DNA of 64,000 nt from contig OX326961.1 of NCBI GenBank assembly GCA_946800325.1, forward strand, positions 50,060,293 through 50,124,292, in the 5' to 3' direction. Position 1 is the stretch's first letter, and every line of letters begins with the position of its first letter. Positions 60,711 to 64,000 of the stretch are shown here, one piece after another. The position numbers and the translations under genes are program-made. Under the pieces are notes generated by a model. That model saw only the letters and a list, made by a program, of their open reading frames with translations. It had not been told where the DNA came from and did no database searches. This stretch comes from Luzula sylvatica. Lineage: Eukaryota > Streptophyta > Magnoliopsida > Poales > Juncaceae.

Positions 60711-61629
60711 TCCAGACCCATTGTTAACCCTAGTCAGCATATAGGTTCATTCAACCTGGGCTTGCATGAACCGGGCTAGAAAATGGAGCCCTGTAATACA
60801 ATATATGACGGGCCAAACTGGATCTCGAGTTAACTGGGCCTCTTTTTTGTTGATTCGGCGAGACTGTTACGTTGCAAATGGGTGGCATCATAGTCCATAT
60901 ATGGGAGCTTCTATCGTACATCCTTTCTAGAAAAAAATAATTTAGATATTAAAAATATTAATATGCATTACTTGTTTTAACTCTCCATTTTCATTAATTA
61001 TTGTTTTCTCCATTCCTATTAATTCCATTTATATCTCTCTCATTTATTACTTTGTATTTTGAATTGATTTCTCTCATTATTATTTTTTTCATTATTTTTT
61101 TCATGATCAAAGAGTGACAACATATTTTTGTGGGTTTTATATTTACCAGATTTCCCGGACACAAATTTGATCTCCTTCGATGAACTTTACAATTCTTATA
61201 ATAATTATTTGATTCAAGTGGCATGTATTATTATGTTATCGAATTGGATATTTCATGAATGTATCAAGTTGTTTTGCCTCAATTTTTCATAAATACCCTT
61301 GCAAGTCATCCAATTAGCTCCACTAGAAAAAACACCATTTTATAAGTTTTTTTTAATAAAACTAGTTTCATTTTTTACAGTATCTTCAATTTGCATTTTT
61401 TTACAACAAACTTAAAACTTCCCGAATTGTTTAGTACCGGAACCATCAAAATCCCAAGTTAATGCTGATTTAAATATATACACTCTTAAAAATTTATTAT
61501 CACTCGAGAAGGAGAAGGGAGATGATTTATGTGACTGAATGACACACATTATGCTGCCTCTTGACCGTGTCCAAAAACTACACATAAGCTCGATCCACAC
61601 AAGTACACTGAATAATTTACCAACCCTCT
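60711..61629. other. Intergenic, no gene seen
   Basis: AT-rich; 60715-60870 is less AT-rich with CCTGGGCTTGCATGAACCGG-like text but no frame. Nothing else supported. Confidence 0.35.
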
Positions 61630-62924
61630 TATTTTGGATCCATCTTTATGTAATTTCCTCATGCCACCTCATCACAACTCATGCCACATTATCACAATTA
61701 TTTTAACCATTAGATTATGATATGTGGCAATATATGAACCATAGATTAATTTTTGATTTTGTGTGATTATGTTTTATTTGTAGATATTTTTGTGTCCCTT
61801 ATTTTACACATACTTTTAAACAATTTTAGAAGGCCACATCACCTTACACTGATGATGTATCAAAATATTATTTGTTAGGTTCATGTTGAACCAATTGTAT
61901 TTGATTTTGAATTTTTTCAAAATATGTTACATAATCAATTGTGAATACAAATAGAATGTGAAGAGTTTAAATATCTAACATTAATAAATTAATATATAAT
62001 ATCATAAATACATCAAATATTGTTAGTATTTTCATAATATAATTTAAAAAAATTAAGAAATATATTCGCTTGAATTTTATCTTTATTTTGAGATCCATAT
62101 TATCATATATTTAATATTTTTCTCTAACTTAAAATTATGAAAGCAATTATGTAAAAAAAGATATAAAAATAAATATAATTACATTAATGACTTGTAAGCC
62201 TAATAATAATTATTTTTAAAACTATAATTGATAAAAATTGCACATACTACTAAGTATGTTATTATCATATATTCAATACTTTTCTCTAACATAAAATTAT
62301 GAAAACAATTATGTAAAAAAAAATATAATTACATTAATGACTTATAATCCTAATTATTATTATTTTTAAACATATAATTGAAAAAAATTGCACATCCTAA
62401 TAATAATAATTATTATTAAAACAATTATGCTATATTTGTATTTTTACTTAAAACAGTTTCATGTTAATCTTTAAAAAAAATAATGAAATATATTTATTTA
62501 CTAAACACAAATAATTTCTTTAACTTATATAATATTTTTCAATAATAAACATGAAACATAAAAATTATTAGACACAGATAATTTTTTTAAACTTTTACAT
62601 TGTTATTATTCTTAATTTTAGATATGAAAATTTAGAATATCATATGGTTTTGATTTTTGTTTATGTCCACGCATGTTGTTTTATTATTTTATAGTGACAT
62701 TTATTCTTTTTTGTATATGTTGTATTAAAATACTAAATAAATATTTCGCAATGTGTCATATTCAAAAATAATATAATAATTTTATCATAATCAAACTTCT
62801 TTAATCAATATGATATTTATTTTTATAAAGTCTTATATTTGATCCCGAAAAATCATAACTATATATTATGTGTATGATAAATCAAATGAAACAAAATCGC
62901 AGCGAAACGCGGGTAATCTTCTAG
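61630..62924 (+). mobile_element. Helitron-like element
   Basis: The 3' end is GCAGCGAAACGCGGGTAATC, then TT and CTAG followed by T (CTAG at 62921-62924): GC hairpin plus CTRR. It likely starts at TCTTATTTTGGATCCATC and matches 34830-36126 along its length (TTAACCATTGAT/TTAACCATTAGA, TTTTGACATCCATATT/TTTTGAGATCCATATT). No Rep/helicase, so non-autonomous. Two GATAATTT-type internal segments are repeated (62100-62220 and 62265-62400). Confidence 0.7.
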
Positions 62925-64000
62925 TTATGTATTAATAGCTAGCGATATCTTCTTTTTGAAACTTGCGTCTGAAAAGTGCACAAAAAGAAGATTCTTTAAT
63001 GTGAGAAATCACCACATATTCAGAAAGAAATGATTTACAAAATCAAATCAAATAAAAATTTGTAAGTTTACCAAAACATATAAAAATGAAAATTTGTAAA
63101 TTTACCAAATCATATAATTATGGTTCACTGTGATTTGAAATTGGAAGAGTGGTCTTCAAAATCATTTGGTCATATGGAGGGTTGCATGTCCCTTCACACT
63201 CAGTCTTATGGAAAAACGTCAAGATATCTACAATTATACAAAAGAATTCATATTACCCCATTCATTATTCATTAGATTTTAAGCTAGAAAATTAAGGAAC
63301 TTACATTTCTCAAAGGATAAGCTGAGTTGCTCAATTTCATCATTCTTGTCAAACACGTGACGCAAAAATGCAGCAAGAAATTGATGTTGAGAGTTAACAA
63401 ATTGATGATACTTAATGAATTTCATAGTCAGGATTAATCATTTTTTTGCTCACAGATATCTCCAATGCAGAGATCAAGAGAGAAATTTACATAGCATATC
63501 TATAATCAAAAGAAAGACATTTCGTCGAACACGTTGTAGGCATTCAAAGATATGGAAACATCTTGGTAGAAATTCAACCAATTCAAATTTAGAGAGAGAG
63601 AACAGTACAAAGAGGCGATGAAAATGAGCCCAAAGTTTGCGATCGAACTTCTCGATTACTGGCTGATGAGGATGAAAAGTTTGCGATGAAAATGAGCCTC
63701 TCCATTACCTCGCATCCACTTCTCTCTCTCTTCTCTGATTTTGTGTGTTCGTCACTGGTTGATGTTCGTATTTTTCTATTTCTTCACAGTCAAAAAAGTA
63801 AGAATTAACCCAAGCACAATGCCAGCACAACCCAACCTGATTTAACCCGACCAAATATGACTTCAAATTGTCACATCTATATGCAAACATATCTAAAAAA
63901 GTAAGAATTAAAACATATTTCTCTGCATTTCAATCAAAAGTGGGACGATTAAAAATAATTAGTAAGAAGATTGGTGTTGTAAAACTGCTTACTTTACAAA
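62925..64000. other. Intergenic, no gene seen
   Basis: Short ORFs at 63415-63621 (plus) and 63705-63890 (minus) have no recognised homology. AACCCAACCTGATTTAACCC near 63825 resembles the subterminal part of a hAT MITE, but its ends are not clear. Confidence 0.35.

Overview
This is nuclear DNA from a flowering plant, most likely a eudicot; the species cannot be named from the sequence. It is AT-rich, full of nested transposons, and carries only two convincing host genes, both with short AT-rich introns and both encoding predicted plastid proteins: an RH39-type DEAD-box RNA helicase (36460-39287, 9 exons, 704 aa by my splicing) and a plastid TPR protein (40415-41867, 5 exons, 344 aa). All nine and five exons, respectively, join in frame at GT/AG sites.

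Layout. 1-5474 is repeat-rich. It holds a near-perfect 1.2-kb palindromic MULE-type MITE (1460-2655) and a broken reverse-strand copy of part of the helicase gene (3594-5474), itself split by two younger MITEs. 5475-30560 is a ~25-kb imperfect inverted repeat: left arm 5475 to about 14421, right arm about 16683-30560, centre ~14.4-16.7 kb. The arms differ by insertions that are dated by empty sites in the other arm: a 5'-truncated LINE (6104-7215) in the left; a solo LTR (22918-24596), a PIF/Harbinger MITE (20604-21805) and a foldback element in the right. A retroposed CHY-zinc-finger chimera (14422-15387) sits at the centre. 30556-36126 holds degenerate repeats, two nested hAT elements and two Helitron-like elements back to back; the second ends 333 bp before the helicase start codon.

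36460-41867 is the gene island. 42161-46013 is a third copy of the outer ~4 kb of the inverted-repeat arms (the 'core unit': promoter-like CT tract, two exon-like blocks, a CA/TG tract and a very GC-rich 37-bp minisatellite). 46014-54460 contains a hAT element, a decayed LINE reverse transcriptase and half a Copia retrotransposon inserted in that LINE. 54461-64000 has no recognised gene; it holds an exact 139-bp tandem duplication, a second member of the palindromic MULE-MITE family and another Helitron-like element.

The two host genes probably both serve chloroplast development (plastid rRNA maturation for the RH39 family; plastid/thylakoid biogenesis for the TPR family), but nothing shows they are co-regulated. 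The most unusual content is the three-copy core unit with its GC minisatellite, the 25-kb inverted repeat, the retroposed zinc-finger chimera, the MYB-site-like palindrome array in the solo LTR, and the 8-unit repeat array in the helicase tail.
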